DNA from: Bacteroidales bacterium
Lineage (GTDB): Bacteria > Bacteroidota > Bacteroidia > Bacteroidales > UBA3824
Direction of reading: 5' to 3'
Length of the DNA stretch: 37,325 nt
Assembly (NCBI GenBank): GCA_017651345.1
Contig: JAGCDD010000072.1
Coordinates: forward strand, 1 to 37,325
The notes below the pieces were generated by a model that worked only from the letters and a program-made list of their open reading frames with translations, was not told the origin of the DNA and did not search any database. Positions within the stretch are counted from its first letter, which is position 1. Every line of letters starts with the position of its first letter. This document shows, piece by piece, positions 1 to 11,479 of this stretch. The position numbers and the translations under genes are program-made.

Positions 1-28
1 AAAAATAGCAGAAAAATACAAAAACTAA
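1..28 (+). CDS. 3' end of an upstream gene (partial)
   Basis: Reading in the frame that starts at base 2 gives eight sense codons (K-I-A-E-K-Y-K-N) followed by TAA at 26-28. That stop overlaps the ATG of mqnD as TAATG, a common layout for translationally coupled genes. The charged lysine-rich ending looks like an ordinary protein C-terminus. Too little is visible to name the product; another futalosine-pathway gene would be a natural neighbour, but that is only a guess. Confidence 0.35.
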
Positions 29-861
29 TGAAACTTACATTAGCATATTCAACCTGTCCCAACGACACATTCATTTTCGACGCCCTCGCCAACGGCAAAA
101 TCGACACCGAGGGCATCGATTTTGATATTTCGCTTGCCGACATCGACGTGCTCAACAAAAACGCCGTTGCAGCCAATCCGCCCGACATTACCAAAATTTC
201 GTCAAATGCTTACGGCATAGACATTTGGAAAAATTACGTGATACTCGATTCTGGTTCGGCTCTCGGCAGAAACAATGGTCCGCTACTTGTGGCAAAAGAG
301 GCGTTTCCATTATCCGAAATGGATTCAAAAAAAATCCTCATCCCGGGCGTAAACACCACGGCTAACTTGTTGTTTACCACGTTTTTCCCTAACGCCAAAG
401 ATAAGACCCCTCTCCTATTCTCCAAAATCGAGGGCGAGGTTATCAGCGGACACTACGATGCAGGATTGCTTATTCACGAAGGTCGTTTTACATACCAAAG
501 CAAGGGTTTGGTAAAAATAGCCGATATGGGCGAACTTTGGGAACAGAAATTCGGAATGCCCATTCCGCTCGGCTCTATAATAGCCAAACGCTCTTTGCCT
601 CAGGATGTTATAGCCAAAGTAGACCGCATTATCCGCCGCAGTGTGCAATACTCGTTAAATAATCCCGAATCGCCTATGCCCTACATTCGCGACAATGCCC
701 GCGAAATGGACGACACCGTAATGCGCAACCACATAGCTCTTTACGTCAACAATTTTTCAGTATTGCTCGGAGAAGAAGGCCGCGCCGCTATCACATTCCT
801 CTATCAAAAAGCCTACGAAAACGGATTGTATAAAGAATTGCCTGAGGGGATATTTGCATAA
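28..861 (+). CDS. mqnD: 1,4-dihydroxy-6-naphthoate synthase MqnD (menaquinone, futalosine pathway)
   Basis: This cytoplasmic 277-aa protein matches the MqnD family (formerly DUF178). Family knowledge: MqnD converts cyclic dehypoxanthine futalosine to 1,4-dihydroxy-6-naphthoate, a late step of the alternative menaquinone route. The N-terminus carries the family signature S-T-C-P-N-D-T-F-I-F-D-A-L at residues 8-20, and the length is normal. The fold is related to periplasmic binding proteins, but no signal peptide is present. The ATG at 28 overlaps the stop of a preceding gene, so it is probably the last gene of a menaquinone operon. It ends 40 bases before the thi promoter and no strong terminator lies between them. 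I am confident of the family. Confidence 0.9.
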   Translation: MKLTLAYSTCPNDTFIFDALANGKIDTEGIDFDISLADIDVLNKNAVAANPPDITKISSNAYGIDIWKNYVILDSGSALGRNNGPLLVAKEAFPLSEMDSKKILIPGVNTTANLLFTTFFPNAKDKTPLLFSKIEGEVISGHYDAGLLIHEGRFTYQSKGLVKIADMGELWEQKFGMPIPLGSIIAKRSLPQDVIAKVDRIIRRSVQYSLNNPESPMPYIRDNAREMDDTVMRNHIALYVNNFSVLLGEEGRAAITFLYQKAYENGLYKELPEGIFA

Positions 862-901
862 TGTTCTATGCAAAAAAAATTGAATATTTCTGCTTTTAAT
901 A

Positions 902-931
902 TTTGCACATAAAAAATTCCCGCTATCTTTG
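902..931 (+). promoter_or_regulatory. Bacteroidetes-type promoter of the thi operon
   Basis: TTTG at 902-905 and TATCTTTG at 924-931 are separated by 18 bases. This matches the Bacteroidetes primary-sigma consensus TTTG-N19-TAnnTTTG with one base less spacing. Initiation about 6-8 bases downstream would start the transcript just 5' of the TPP aptamer, as expected for a riboswitch leader. Confidence 0.75.
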
Positions 932-944
932 CACTCGGAATAAA

Positions 945-1028
945 CACACGGGGTGCTGCGCTCAAAGGGTGCGGCTGAGATGATACCCATATAACCTGAT
1001 GCGGGTAATGCCGACGAAGGGAATGTAA
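945..1028 (+). promoter_or_regulatory. TPP riboswitch (THI element)
   Basis: The leader contains the conserved Thi-box blocks in order: GGGGTGCTG near 950, GGCTGAGATGATACCC at 973-988, AACCTGATGCGGGTAATGCC at 993-1012, and GACGAAGGGAA at 1013-1023. CTGAGA forms the pyrimidine-sensing loop region of the aptamer and the ACCTGAT...GGGAA part forms the pyrophosphate-sensing arm. It lies directly upstream of thiS and upstream of a perfect terminator. The expected logic is that TPP binding promotes termination and shuts off the operon. Boundaries are approximate because P1 was placed by eye. Confidence 0.93.
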
Positions 1029-1052
1029 CAAAGCGGTAAAATCGTATAACAG

Positions 1053-1091
1053 CAGACCTCGGATTTTTATATCCGGGGTCTGTTTTGTTTT
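1053..1091 (+). terminator. Intrinsic terminator acting as riboswitch expression platform
   Basis: A 12-bp stem with a single G-U wobble is formed by 1053-1064 and 1071-1082, around a 6-base loop TTTTAT. It is followed by TTTTGTTTT at 1083-1091. The hairpin ends 18 bases before the thiS ATG and 24 bases after the aptamer. It therefore sits where a ligand-controlled attenuator is expected, not at the end of a gene. Confidence 0.88.
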
Positions 1092-1108
1092 ATATAAACC
1101 TTACTAAA

Positions 1109-1306
1109 ATGGAAGTTAAAATTAACAATCAACCAAAGGACACCAACGCCTCTTCGCTTCAAGATCTTGTTAGCGAACTTGCGCTGCCCGGACAAGGCGT
1201 GGCTGTGGCAGTCAACAACGAAATGATTCCCAAAGACAATTGGGCAACGTACCAAATCAAAAATGGCGACGACATTCTGATAATTAAAGCAGCGTGCGGA
1301 GGTTGA
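1109..1306 (+). CDS. thiS: Thiamine sulfur-carrier protein ThiS
   Basis: This 65-aa ubiquitin-like protein ends in Gly-Gly (A-A-C-G-G). The terminal glycine is adenylated and then converted to a thiocarboxylate that donates sulfur to the thiazole ring. I chose the ATG at 1109 because an upstream alternative at 1085 lies inside the T-tract of the terminator and would add residues not found in the family. It is the first gene of the thi operon and stops 4 bases before thiE. The usual activating enzyme ThiF is not encoded in this window, so adenylation must come from elsewhere in the genome. Confidence 0.92.
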   Translation: MEVKINNQPKDTNASSLQDLVSELALPGQGVAVAVNNEMIPKDNWATYQIKNGDDILIIKAACGG

Positions 1307-1310
1307 TAAA

Positions 1311-1921
1311 ATGACAGTACAATTTATATCGCATTTTACACAAAAGTACGACTATATCGATTCCATAAGGCTCGCTCTCGAAGGCGGATGCCGATGGATT
1401 CAGCTGCGCGTAAAAGATATGACAGACAGCGAGGTGCTGCCCATTGCTATCGAAGCACAGAAACTTTGCAAACAATATTCTGCCACTTTCATCATCGACG
1501 ACCGTGTGGAGATGGTAAAACAGATCAAAGCCGACGGTGTGCATCTTGGCAAAAAAGATATGCCCATAGCCGAGGCTCGTAAGATTCTTGGCAACGATTT
1601 TATTATCGGCGGCACTGCCAACACTTTCGACGATGTGATGGCGCACTACAAAGCTTCGGCAAACTATATAGGCTGCGGACCGTTCAGGTTTACCACCACC
1701 AAAAAGAACCTTGCTCCTATCCTTGGTCTCGATGGTTACAGAAACATCGTATCGCAAATGCGTCAGCACAATATCTACATACCCATTGTGGCAATAGGCG
1801 GCATTGAGCAAGACGACATTCCCGAGATAATGCAAACAGGTGTTAGCGGTGTGGCTTTAAGCGGCGTGGTGCTCAGAGCCGAAGATCCAATTCAAAAAAT
1901 GAAACAAATATTAAACACATT

Positions 1922-1925
<4 letters not shown>
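1311..1925 (+). CDS. thiE: Thiamine-phosphate synthase ThiE
   Basis: This 204-aa TIM-barrel enzyme couples HMP-pyrophosphate with thiazole phosphate to give thiamine phosphate. Diagnostic segments are visible in order: I-Q-L-R-V-K-D near residues 30-36, I-I-D-D-R-V-E near 62-68, the ligand loop D-G-V-H-L-G at 75-80, [12 protein letters not shown] near 121-132 and the phosphate-binding A-I-G-G-I near 163-167. It is the fuller of the two ThiE-family proteins in the operon and keeps the complete TTTKK loop, so it is the better candidate for the true synthase. The last four bases overlap thiG as ATGA, implying translational coupling. Confidence 0.92.
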
Positions 1926-4295
<2,370 letters not shown>

Positions 4296-4299
4296 AACA

Positions 4300-5433
4300 A
4301 TGTTTTCTGACGAACTTAACAATATAGATTGGGACGAAACCACCCAAAAAATTTATTCCACCACCGACAACGATGTGCGCCGTGCCCTATCCAAAGCGCA
4401 TTGCAATGTAGACGACTTTATGGCTATGCTGTCGCCTGCCGCCGAGCCGTATTTAGAAACAATGGCAAGGCTTTCGCGAAAATACACCCAAGAGCGGTTT
4501 GGAAACACAATATCGATGTTTATTCCGCTTTACATCACCAACTCGTGCACCAATTCGTGTATCTACTGCGGATTTCACCGAGAAAACCCGATGGCACGTA
4601 CCATACTCACACTCAGTCAGATAGAAGACGAGTACAAGGCTATCAAAAAACTTGCTCCGTTTGAAAATATCCTTTTGGTAACGGGCGAAAATCCCGCAAA
4701 AGCCGGCGTGCCTTACATAGCCGACGCAGTGGAATTGGCAAAAAAATATTTCTCTAACATCAAAATAGAGGTAATGCCGCTATCTGCCGAAGATTACACC
4801 CTGCTCACCAAGCACGGACTCAACGGTGTGATTTGTTTTCAAGAAACCTACAACCGCAAAAACTACAACATCTATCATCCACGAGGAATGAAAAGCCGTT
4901 TTGAATGGAGGGTAAATGCATTTGACCGTATGGGACAAGCCGAAGTGCACTCAATCGGTATGGGCGCGCTCATTGGTCTCGAAAAAGAGTGGCGAACCGA
5001 TATGACTATGATGGCTTACCACCTGCGCTACCTACAAAAACACTATTGGCGCACAAAATACTCGGTAAACATTCCTCGTATGCGTCCGGCACAAAACGAA
5101 GGATTTCAACCAAACTGCATAATGACCGACAAACAATTGGCACAAGCCACGTTTGCTATGCGAATTTTCGACCACGATGTGGATATTTCTTATTCCACCC
5201 GCGAACCCGCATACATCCGCGACAATATGTGCACCCTCGGCGTTACCACAATGTCGGCAGAAAGCCACGTAAACCCCGGAGGCTACCACACTTACCCGCA
5301 GGCATTGGAGCAGTTTTCGGTTAACGACGAACGCACCGCCAAGGTAATCGACAAACGGCTGAGAGAACTCGGTCGCGAGCCTGTGTGGAAAGATTGGGAC
5401 GCATCGTTTGACCATTTGAAACAAGCCGTATGA
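4300..5433 (+). CDS. thiH: 2-iminoacetate synthase ThiH (tyrosine lyase)
   Basis: This 377-aa radical-SAM protein cleaves tyrosine to p-cresol and dehydroglycine for ThiG. The cluster motif CX3CX2C is Cys83-Cys87-Cys90 in the segment N-S-C-T-N-S-C-I-Y-C-G-F. The oxygen-sensitive ThiH in place of the aerobic glycine oxidase ThiO fits an anaerobic or microaerobic lifestyle. The stop overlaps the next gene as ATGA at 5430-5433. Confidence 0.95.
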   Translation: MFSDELNNIDWDETTQKIYSTTDNDVRRALSKAHCNVDDFMAMLSPAAEPYLETMARLSRKYTQERFGNTISMFIPLYITNSCTNSCIYCGFHRENPMARTILTLSQIEDEYKAIKKLAPFENILLVTGENPAKAGVPYIADAVELAKKYFSNIKIEVMPLSAEDYTLLTKHGLNGVICFQETYNRKNYNIYHPRGMKSRFEWRVNAFDRMGQAEVHSIGMGALIGLEKEWRTDMTMMAYHLRYLQKHYWRTKYSVNIPRMRPAQNEGFQPNCIMTDKQLAQATFAMRIFDHDVDISYSTREPAYIRDNMCTLGVTTMSAESHVNPGGYHTYPQALEQFSVNDERTAKVIDKRLRELGREPVWKDWDASFDHLKQAV

Positions 5434-5966
5434 TAATTGCGATAACCAAACCCGATTTTTTTGACAGCGAGGCAAAACAAATTATCGCCCTGCTCAATAG
5501 CGGCAAGGTAGACTTGGTGCACATACGCAAGCCTCAGCAGCAAGAGCAGGATGTAGAAAGGCTTTTGAACCAACTGCCGCAAGATCTTTGCAGCCGTCTT
5601 GTAATACACGACCATTTTGGTCTTGCAAGACGGTTTGCCTTGCGCGGCGTTCATCTCAATAGCCGAAACCCCGTCCCGCCTGAGCATTGGAACGGTGCAG
5701 TGAGTATCTCGTGCCATTCTATCAGCGAACTTGCCGTCTGCCGACAAAAAGATTTCGCTTATATGAGCCTCTCCCCTATTTTCAACAGCATTTCAAAACC
5801 CGGCTACAACGCCGCTTTCACTGCCGAAGAATTAGAGCAGGCTCGTCAGCAAGGCATTATCGACCATCGCGTTTTGGCATTAGGAGGCGTTACGTTCAGT
5901 AATATCAACAATGTTTTAAAAATGGGCTTCGGAGGAGCAATGTTACTCGGCGACGTATGGAAATAG
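5430..5966 (+). CDS. Second ThiE/TenI-family protein (probable thiazole tautomerase)
   Basis: This 178-aa TIM-barrel protein belongs to the ThiE/TenI family but is shorter than ThiE at 1311. Recognisable elements are V-H-I-R-K-P near residues 30-35, G-V-H-L-N-S near 73-78, S-L-S-P-I-F near 113-118 and A-L-G-G-V near 150-154. The ThiE pyrophosphate loop with consecutive threonines and lysines is replaced by I-S-K-P-G-Y-N. In TenI this is associated with aromatising the ThiG product rather than with coupling. I infer thiazole tautomerase; a second thiamine-phosphate synthase is the alternative. It overlaps both neighbours, by 4 bases with thiH and by 10 bases with thiD. Confidence 0.8.
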   Translation: MIIAITKPDFFDSEAKQIIALLNSGKVDLVHIRKPQQQEQDVERLLNQLPQDLCSRLVIHDHFGLARRFALRGVHLNSRNPVPPEHWNGAVSISCHSISELAVCRQKDFAYMSLSPIFNSISKPGYNAAFTAEELEQARQQGIIDHRVLALGGVTFSNINNVLKMGFGGAMLLGDVWK

Positions 5967-6748
5967 TATTATCAATAGCAGGCAGCGACCCTTCGGCAGG
6001 CGCAGGCATTCAGCAAGATTTAAAAACCATAACGGCAATAGGCTGTTACGCCGCCACAGCAATCACTGCCATCACTGTTCAAAACACTCTCGGCGTATCA
6101 AACGTAATGCCCCTGCCTGGCGATATTGTGGCTGCGCAAATACAAGCCATATTCAGCGATTATGATGTTAAGGCGGTGAAAATAGGACAGATACCAAATT
6201 TAGATGTGGCTAATGCAATTGTAAACACCCTGCAAGATTATTACACAAAACACTCATTACCAACAATATACGACCCAGTAATGATTTCTACCAGCGGACG
6301 TGCACTGATGGAGCAAGAGTGCGTTGGCTATCTTTGCAGCCATCTGTTCAAACTATGCACTCTTGTTACTCCAAATCTGCCCGAAGCACAAACCCTTTCG
6401 CAATGCAAATTAAACACTGTCAACGACATCGACAATGCAGGCGCAGAACTTGCAAAGATTTACGGCTCAGCCTTTTTGCTCAAAGGCGGACATTCGGCAG
6501 ATAGCCATTCCACCGACTGCCTATATTTGCCCGACGGCACATCGCATAAATTCAGTTCCCAAAAGATTGCCACCAAAAACCTCCACGGCACAGGCTGTAC
6601 ACTCTCGTCGGCAATTGCGTCGTACATAGCGCAAGGCGCAACCATAGCCCAAGCCGTGTCGCAGGCGCACACATTTGTGCACAACGCCATCAAACGCAGC
6701 ACAAATCACGGCATCGGACACGGCAACGGACCACTATTGGTGGAATAG
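5957..6748 (+). CDS. thiD: HMP / HMP-phosphate kinase ThiD
   Basis: This 263-aa ribokinase-fold enzyme performs the two phosphorylations that turn HMP into HMP-pyrophosphate for ThiE. The N-terminal substrate loop G-S-D-P-S-A-G-A-G-I-Q-Q-D-L is at residues 9-22. The ATP/anion-hole motif H-G-T-G-C-T-L-S-S-A is near residues 210-219, with the catalytic Cys in the usual place. The start overlaps the previous gene by 10 bases. It is the last gene of the thi operon and faces the M23 gene with only 8 bases between their stop codons. I see no clear hairpin terminator there. Confidence 0.95.
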   Translation: MEIVLSIAGSDPSAGAGIQQDLKTITAIGCYAATAITAITVQNTLGVSNVMPLPGDIVAAQIQAIFSDYDVKAVKIGQIPNLDVANAIVNTLQDYYTKHSLPTIYDPVMISTSGRALMEQECVGYLCSHLFKLCTLVTPNLPEAQTLSQCKLNTVNDIDNAGAELAKIYGSAFLLKGGHSADSHSTDCLYLPDGTSHKFSSQKIATKNLHGTGCTLSSAIASYIAQGATIAQAVSQAHTFVHNAIKRSTNHGIGHGNGPLLVE

Positions 6749-6756
6749 AAAATGAT

Positions 6757-7980
6757 TTATTCCGGCAACTTCGGCAGCAATTCTGCCTTAACTTTATTAA
6801 ACCTCTCCATATTCTCCGGCTTAACGGGGTCAACGGGCGGAGCGTCGAGGTTGAGGGGGTTGACGGGCTGGCCGTTTTTCCATACACGGAAATCAAGGTG
6901 CGGACCTGTGCTCAATCCTGTGCTGCCAACATAACCTATCACCTGACCTTGCTTTACCAATGCTCCTTTGCGTATGCCGTCAGCAAATTTCAAAAGGTGC
7001 AGATAACCAGTTTCGTACACGCCGTTGTGACGGATTTTGATCCAGTTGCCCGACTGTGCGGCTCGTTCTGCCAAAAGCACCACGCCGTCGCCAATGGCCC
7101 TTACAGGTGTGCCCTGCGGTGCTGAATAGTCTACGCCATAATGCGGACGCACAATCTTTAAAATCGGGTGCATACGGGCAGGATTAAAATACGACGCTAT
7201 GCGCGAATATTCCAACGGTGCTTTGAGAAACGAGCGACGCAGCGAAGTGCCGTCTTTGTCGTAGTAACTTGTAAGGCTGTCTTGATAAAACGGAATGGCG
7301 TAAATATCTTTGCCATAGTGATTAAAGAGTGCCACGTGCACATCGCCAAACTTTACGAATGTGGTATCTACATATAGTTCATCAAAAACCACCTTGATAT
7401 AGTCGCCGTTTTGGATTCCAAAAAAGTCAACAGTCCAAGCGTAAATTTCAGAAAGGTCGTTTGATAGCAGCGGATTAACACCAGCCTTCTTAAAATCTGT
7501 CCAGAGGTTTGAACTGATGGTTACAGATGCCGTGCGGGTGATGGTGTCAACTTGGAGCGAACGGTTGTACACGCCGAGAGTGTCGGTAAAGTCGAACACG
7601 ATAAAGTCAACCAAGTTTTTTTGATAAACAATGTAACTGACTTTTGAAGTGTCTTTTTTGCTACGAAAAACGGCGTAAGGCTGACCACGGCGCATCTTGC
7701 GGATGTCCCACACGGGTTTGGCTTTCTGCAAAATGGTTGTAACTGATTTGTTGTCGATTTTTTCGTCGGCAAAGAGTTTTCCAAGATAAAGTCCGTCGGT
7801 AATCTTGCCCTGATGTATAACAAACGAATCTACATTAAAGCCGTAGAGCAATGTAGGAGGTTTTACAGCAATGTTGGCAGAATCAGAGTTCTGCTCTGCA
7901 TTATTATTAGAATTGCCGCCGCCGCAAGCCACAACGGCAGCAGAAACGGCGGCAAATAATACCTTCTTAAATATGTTCAT
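6757..7980 (-). CDS. M23-family metallopeptidase lipoprotein (LytM-like)
   Basis: This 407-aa exported protein has a lipobox V-V-A-C with lipidated Cys19, followed by a glycine/asparagine-rich linker. The C-terminal third is an M23 (LytM/lysostaphin) domain that would act on peptidoglycan peptides in the periplasm. The zinc motif HxxxD is His280-Asp284 in P-H-Y-G-V-D, and a further conserved His is His328 in Y-L-H-L. The last motif, normally HxH, reads His361-Leu-Asp363, so one expected histidine is an aspartate. The gene starts 11 bases after recA ends and is probably cotranscribed with it. Residues 40-260 are a beta-rich region of unknown role typical of Bacteroidetes M23 proteins. Confidence 0.88.
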   Translation of the reverse strand: MNIFKKVLFAAVSAAVVACGGGNSNNNAEQNSDSANIAVKPPTLLYGFNVDSFVIHQGKITDGLYLGKLFADEKIDNKSVTTILQKAKPVWDIRKMRRGQPYAVFRSKKDTSKVSYIVYQKNLVDFIVFDFTDTLGVYNRSLQVDTITRTASVTISSNLWTDFKKAGVNPLLSNDLSEIYAWTVDFFGIQNGDYIKVVFDELYVDTTFVKFGDVHVALFNHYGKDIYAIPFYQDSLTSYYDKDGTSLRRSFLKAPLEYSRIASYFNPARMHPILKIVRPHYGVDYSAPQGTPVRAIGDGVVLLAERAAQSGNWIKIRHNGVYETGYLHLLKFADGIRKGALVKQGQVIGYVGSTGLSTGPHLDFRVWKNGQPVNPLNLDAPPVDPVKPENMERFNKVKAELLPKLPE

Positions 7981-7991
7981 TTTATATAATT

Positions 7992-9035
7992 CTATTCGTC
8001 GGTGGCGGGAAGATCACCGCCTTTGAGTTGTTCGCGTACTTTCTGCTCTACCTCGGCATAAACGTCGGGATTGTTTTTGAGCATATTGATAGCAGCATCG
8101 CGACCTTGACCAATCTTGTTTTCGCCGTATGAGAACCACGAACCAGACTTTTTGATGATATCCATCTCAACTGCAAGGTCGATAAGTTCGCCCACTGCCG
8201 AAATACCTGTGCCAAACATAAGGTCGAACTCAGCCTTCTTGAAAGGAGGCGCAACTTTGTTTTTTACAACCTTTACCTTGATACGTCCACCGATAACATC
8301 CTCACCGTCTTTGATTTGACCTGTGCGACGAACATCCAAACGTACCGATGAGTAGAATTTGAGCGCATTACCGCCAGTGGTGGTTTCAGGATTACCAAAG
8401 AGCACACCGATTTTGTCGCGCAACTGGTTGATAAATATTACACAAGTATTTGTTTTGCTGATGCTTGCGGTAAGTTTGCGGAGAGCCTGGCTCATAAGGC
8501 GTGCTTGGAGACCCATCTTGCTGTCGCCCATATCGCCTTCAATTTCGGCACGGGGTGTAAGCGCTGCCACAGAGTCGATTACGATAATATCCAAAGCGCC
8601 GCTGCGGATAAGCGAGTCGGCAATTTCCAAAGCCTGCTCGCCGCAGTCGGGCTGCGAAATCAAAAGTGATGAAACGTCTACGCCAAGGTTTTCGGCGTAT
8701 GTGCGGTCAAAAGCGTGCTCGGCGTCGATAATAGCGGCAATTCCGCCCATTTTTTGTGCCTCGGCGATTGCGTGAATAGCGAGAGTGGTTTTACCTGACG
8801 ATTCAGGACCATAAATTTCTATTATTCTGCCTCTTGGATAACCTCCAACGCCGATAGCGAAATCGAGGCCTATGGAACCGGTAGGAATCGATGGAATATC
8901 TTCAACGGCTTTGTCGCCAAGTTTCATTATCGTTCCTTTGCCGTAATCTTTGTCTATCTTGTCGAGCGTAAGTTGCAAGACCTTAAATTTCTCAGCCTTA
9001 GCATCTACGGGCTCTTCGTTTTTTTCTTTTGCCAT
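7992..9035 (-). CDS. recA: Recombinase RecA
   Basis: This 347-aa protein is RecA, the ATP-dependent strand-exchange protein of homologous recombination and SOS induction. The Walker A motif G-P-E-S-S-G-K-T is at residues 76-83. The Walker B-like strand [10 protein letters not shown] and the L2-region segment [15 protein letters not shown] are both intact. Length and ends are normal. It has its own upstream region with a probable promoter and is followed 11 bases later by the M23 lipoprotein gene. I noticed no obvious LexA-type operator in the 94-base leader. Confidence 0.97.
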   Translation of the reverse strand: MAKEKNEEPVDAKAEKFKVLQLTLDKIDKDYGKGTIMKLGDKAVEDIPSIPTGSIGLDFAIGVGGYPRGRIIEIYGPESSGKTTLAIHAIAEAQKMGGIAAIIDAEHAFDRTYAENLGVDVSSLLISQPDCGEQALEIADSLIRSGALDIIVIDSVAALTPRAEIEGDMGDSKMGLQARLMSQALRKLTASISKTNTCVIFINQLRDKIGVLFGNPETTTGGNALKFYSSVRLDVRRTGQIKDGEDVIGGRIKVKVVKNKVAPPFKKAEFDLMFGTGISAVGELIDLAVEMDIIKKSGSWFSYGENKIGQGRDAAINMLKNNPDVYAEVEQKVREQLKGGDLPATDE

Positions 9036-9081
9036 AATGGTAATATATTGAAATTAAAATTATACGTTTGTTTTCCGGTTG

Positions 9082-9114
9082 TAAAGATACAAAAAAATCT
9101 GACTTTACACCAAA
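9082..9114 (-). promoter_or_regulatory. Probable recA promoter
   Basis: On the minus strand TATCTTTA (plus-strand 9082-9089) is one base off the TAnnTTTG -7 element. A TTTG lies at plus-strand 9111-9114 with a 21-base spacer, slightly longer than ideal. It falls in the 94-base gap between obgE and recA and in the correct orientation. Confidence 0.45.
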
Positions 9115-9129
9115 AATGCCAAAAAAAAT

Positions 9130-10203
9130 TTACATCGATTCGTAATACTCTTTTTCGTCGATAACGCGGGGAGCAACAAATTTTTCTTCGGCAACGGCGG
9201 GAGCATCACCCTTGTCGAGCAAGTCCCAAATGCCGTATACCAACTGCTTGATGCCTTCCTGAGTATACGATGAGAAAAAGAAATGCGGAATGCCCTCAGG
9301 CAGATTTTTTTCGATGTCGGCACGGATTTCGTCGTCGATAAGGTCGCACTTGGATATGGCGAGTATGCGTTGCTTGTCTAAAAGTTCGGGATTGTATTCA
9401 CCAAGTTCGTTGAGCAGCACCTCATAATCGTGAGCCACATCGTCGCTGTCAGCAGGAACAAGGAACAACAAGAGAGAATTGCGTTCAATATGGCGCAAAA
9501 ATCTTATACCCAAGCCTTTACCCTCGGATGCTCCTTCGATAATACCCGGAATATCCGCCATTACAAACGAGTGCTTATTGTCAACATTTACCATTCCGAG
9601 ATGCGGCACAAGGGTGGTGAATGGATAGTCGGCTATTTTGGGACGCGCTGCCGAAACATTGCTCAATAGGGTAGATTTTCCGGCATTGGGAAATCCCACC
9701 AAGCCTATATCGGCAAGCACTTTAAGCTCAAGAATTTTCCAACCCTCTTCGCAGTCTTCGCCGGGCTGAGCATAGCGTGGAGTCTGATTGGTGGCAGATT
9801 TAAAATGCACATTGCCCAAACCGCCTCTGCCGCCTTTGGCAAGTATCTCCTGCTGACCGTCTTCGATTATCTCAAAAAGAAACTCCTCGGTTTCGCCGTC
9901 CTTAGCCACTGTGCCAAGGGGAACATCTATGATAACGTCCTTGCCGTCAGATCCGTGCCACATATCGCGCATACCCGACACACCGTCTTCGGCAAAGATA
10001 TGTTTTTGATATTTAAGGTGAAGAAGTGTCCAATACTGCTTGTTGCCGCGTACAATAACGCTTCCGCCCTTGCCGCCGTCGCCTCCATCGGGACCAGCCT
10101 TAGGACGGTATTTTTCTCTTTTCAAGTGTGCCGAACCTGCTCCTCCCCTGCCCGAACGGACGTAAATTTTTACATAATCGATAAAGTTGCCGTTGTCTGC
10201 CAT
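9130..10203 (-). CDS. obgE: GTPase Obg/CgtA
   Basis: This 357-aa protein is Obg, an essential ribosome-associated GTPase linked to 50S maturation and stress signalling. The glycine-rich Obg fold covers residues 1 to about 158. The G domain follows, with P-loop G-F-P-N-A-G-K-S at 170-177, the G3 motif D-I-P-G-I-I-E-G and the base-specificity motif S-K-C-D. The start is 4 bases after the clpX stop, so clpX and obgE form a tight operon. The C-terminal extension is short and acidic. Confidence 0.96.
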   Translation of the reverse strand: MADNGNFIDYVKIYVRSGRGGAGSAHLKREKYRPKAGPDGGDGGKGGSVIVRGNKQYWTLLHLKYQKHIFAEDGVSGMRDMWHGSDGKDVIIDVPLGTVAKDGETEEFLFEIIEDGQQEILAKGGRGGLGNVHFKSATNQTPRYAQPGEDCEEGWKILELKVLADIGLVGFPNAGKSTLLSNVSAARPKIADYPFTTLVPHLGMVNVDNKHSFVMADIPGIIEGASEGKGLGIRFLRHIERNSLLLFLVPADSDDVAHDYEVLLNELGEYNPELLDKQRILAISKCDLIDDEIRADIEKNLPEGIPHFFFSSYTQEGIKQLVYGIWDLLDKGDAPAVAEEKFVAPRVIDEKEYYESM

Positions 10204-10207
10204 AGAG

Positions 10208-11443
10208 TTACGCTCTTATTCGTGCATAATTAAAATGCTCCAACTTCGATTTTGCGTAGTCGAGCGTTACTGTAAAAGAAGAAATCTTTTGCGAAGGAAT
10301 GTCGTACATAATGTCGAGCATAACAGCCTCACAGATAGAGCGTAAGCCACGTGCGCCGAGTTTGTATTCCACAGCCTTGTCTACAATGTAGTCGAGAACT
10401 TCGGGGTCGAACGAGAGTTTCACCTTATCCATCTCAAACAAACGGATATACTGACGTATGATGGCGTTTTTGGGTTCGGTGAGGATATTGCGCAAAGCCG
10501 TGCGGTCGAGCGGTTCAAGGTGTGTCAACTGCGGCAAACGACCAATGATTTCGGGTATAAGTCCGAATGATTTGAGGTCGACGGGAGTGATATATTGAAG
10601 AAAATTGTTGCGGTCGATATTGTCGTTTTCGCGTATAGAGTTGTAGCCCACAACCTCGGTGTTGAGGCGCTGAGCGATTTTTTTCTCAATGCCGTCGAAC
10701 GCGCCGCCGCAGATAAAGAGAATATCCTTGGTGTTAACCTGAATCATCTTCTGCTCAGGGTGCTTGCGACCACCGTTTGGCGGAACGTTTACCACACTGC
10801 CTTCCAACAGTTTAAGCAAACCTTGCTGCACGCCCTCACCCGAAACGTCGCGAGTGATAGAGGGGTTGTCGCCTTTGCGGGCAATCTTGTCGATTTCGTC
10901 GATAAACACAATACCGCGCTCAGCCTGCTTAACATCGTAGTCGCATTCCTGCAAAAGTCGCGAGAGAAGGCTCTCAACGTCCTCGCCCACATATCCTGCC
11001 TCGGTAAGCACCGTAGCGTCAACAATGGTAAAAGGAACATTTAAAAGACGTGCGATAGTTCTCGCCAAGAGGGTTTTGCCAGTACCGGTTTGACCCACCA
11101 TTATGATATTGCTTTTTTCGATTTCCACATCGTCGGTCTTAACCTTCTGGTTGAGACGTTTGTAATGGTTGTAAACAGCCACCGATAGGGTTTTCTTAGC
11201 CATCTCCTGACCAATAACATATTGGTCGAGAAACGCCTTGATTTCGGCAGGCTTGTAGTTGAAGTTAGGCGAGCCTGAATGCGATTTTGATACAGGCGAA
11301 TCTTGCAATTCGGTGTTAACAATTTGATACGCCTGCTCCACGCAGTAGTTACAAATATAAGCCTCCTGCCCTTCTACGAGCAGTTCGGTTTCGGATTTAG
11401 GCCTTCCGCAGAACGAACATCTGCTAATATTCTGTTTTGCCAT
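10208..11443 (-). CDS. clpX: ClpX, ATP-dependent unfoldase subunit of ClpXP
   Basis: This 411-aa AAA+ protein unfolds tagged substrates for ClpP. The N-terminal zinc-binding domain has Cys9, Cys12, Cys31 and Cys34. Walker A is G-Q-T-G-T-G-K-T at 117-124, Walker B is F-I-D-E-I-D-K, and the pore loop G-Y-V-G-E-D is intact. The ClpP-docking tripeptide, IGF in E. coli, appears to be Val265-Gly266-Tyr267 here. No clpP gene is in the window. It is first in a clpX-obgE operon behind a strong promoter. Confidence 0.97.
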   Translation of the reverse strand: MAKQNISRCSFCGRPKSETELLVEGQEAYICNYCVEQAYQIVNTELQDSPVSKSHSGSPNFNYKPAEIKAFLDQYVIGQEMAKKTLSVAVYNHYKRLNQKVKTDDVEIEKSNIIMVGQTGTGKTLLARTIARLLNVPFTIVDATVLTEAGYVGEDVESLLSRLLQECDYDVKQAERGIVFIDEIDKIARKGDNPSITRDVSGEGVQQGLLKLLEGSVVNVPPNGGRKHPEQKMIQVNTKDILFICGGAFDGIEKKIAQRLNTEVVGYNSIRENDNIDRNNFLQYITPVDLKSFGLIPEIIGRLPQLTHLEPLDRTALRNILTEPKNAIIRQYIRLFEMDKVKLSFDPEVLDYIVDKAVEYKLGARGLRSICEAVMLDIMYDIPSQKISSFTVTLDYAKSKLEHFNYARIRA

Positions 11444-11479
11444 TGTCTATGGTATGAGTTTTCAATAAATTTCAGGGTG

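Noticed and set aside
1284-1835. A 183-codon open frame on the minus strand inside thiE
   Set aside because: It is antisense to a clearly conserved enzyme gene and its translation has no recognisable motif. Long shadow frames are expected opposite this gene's codon usage.
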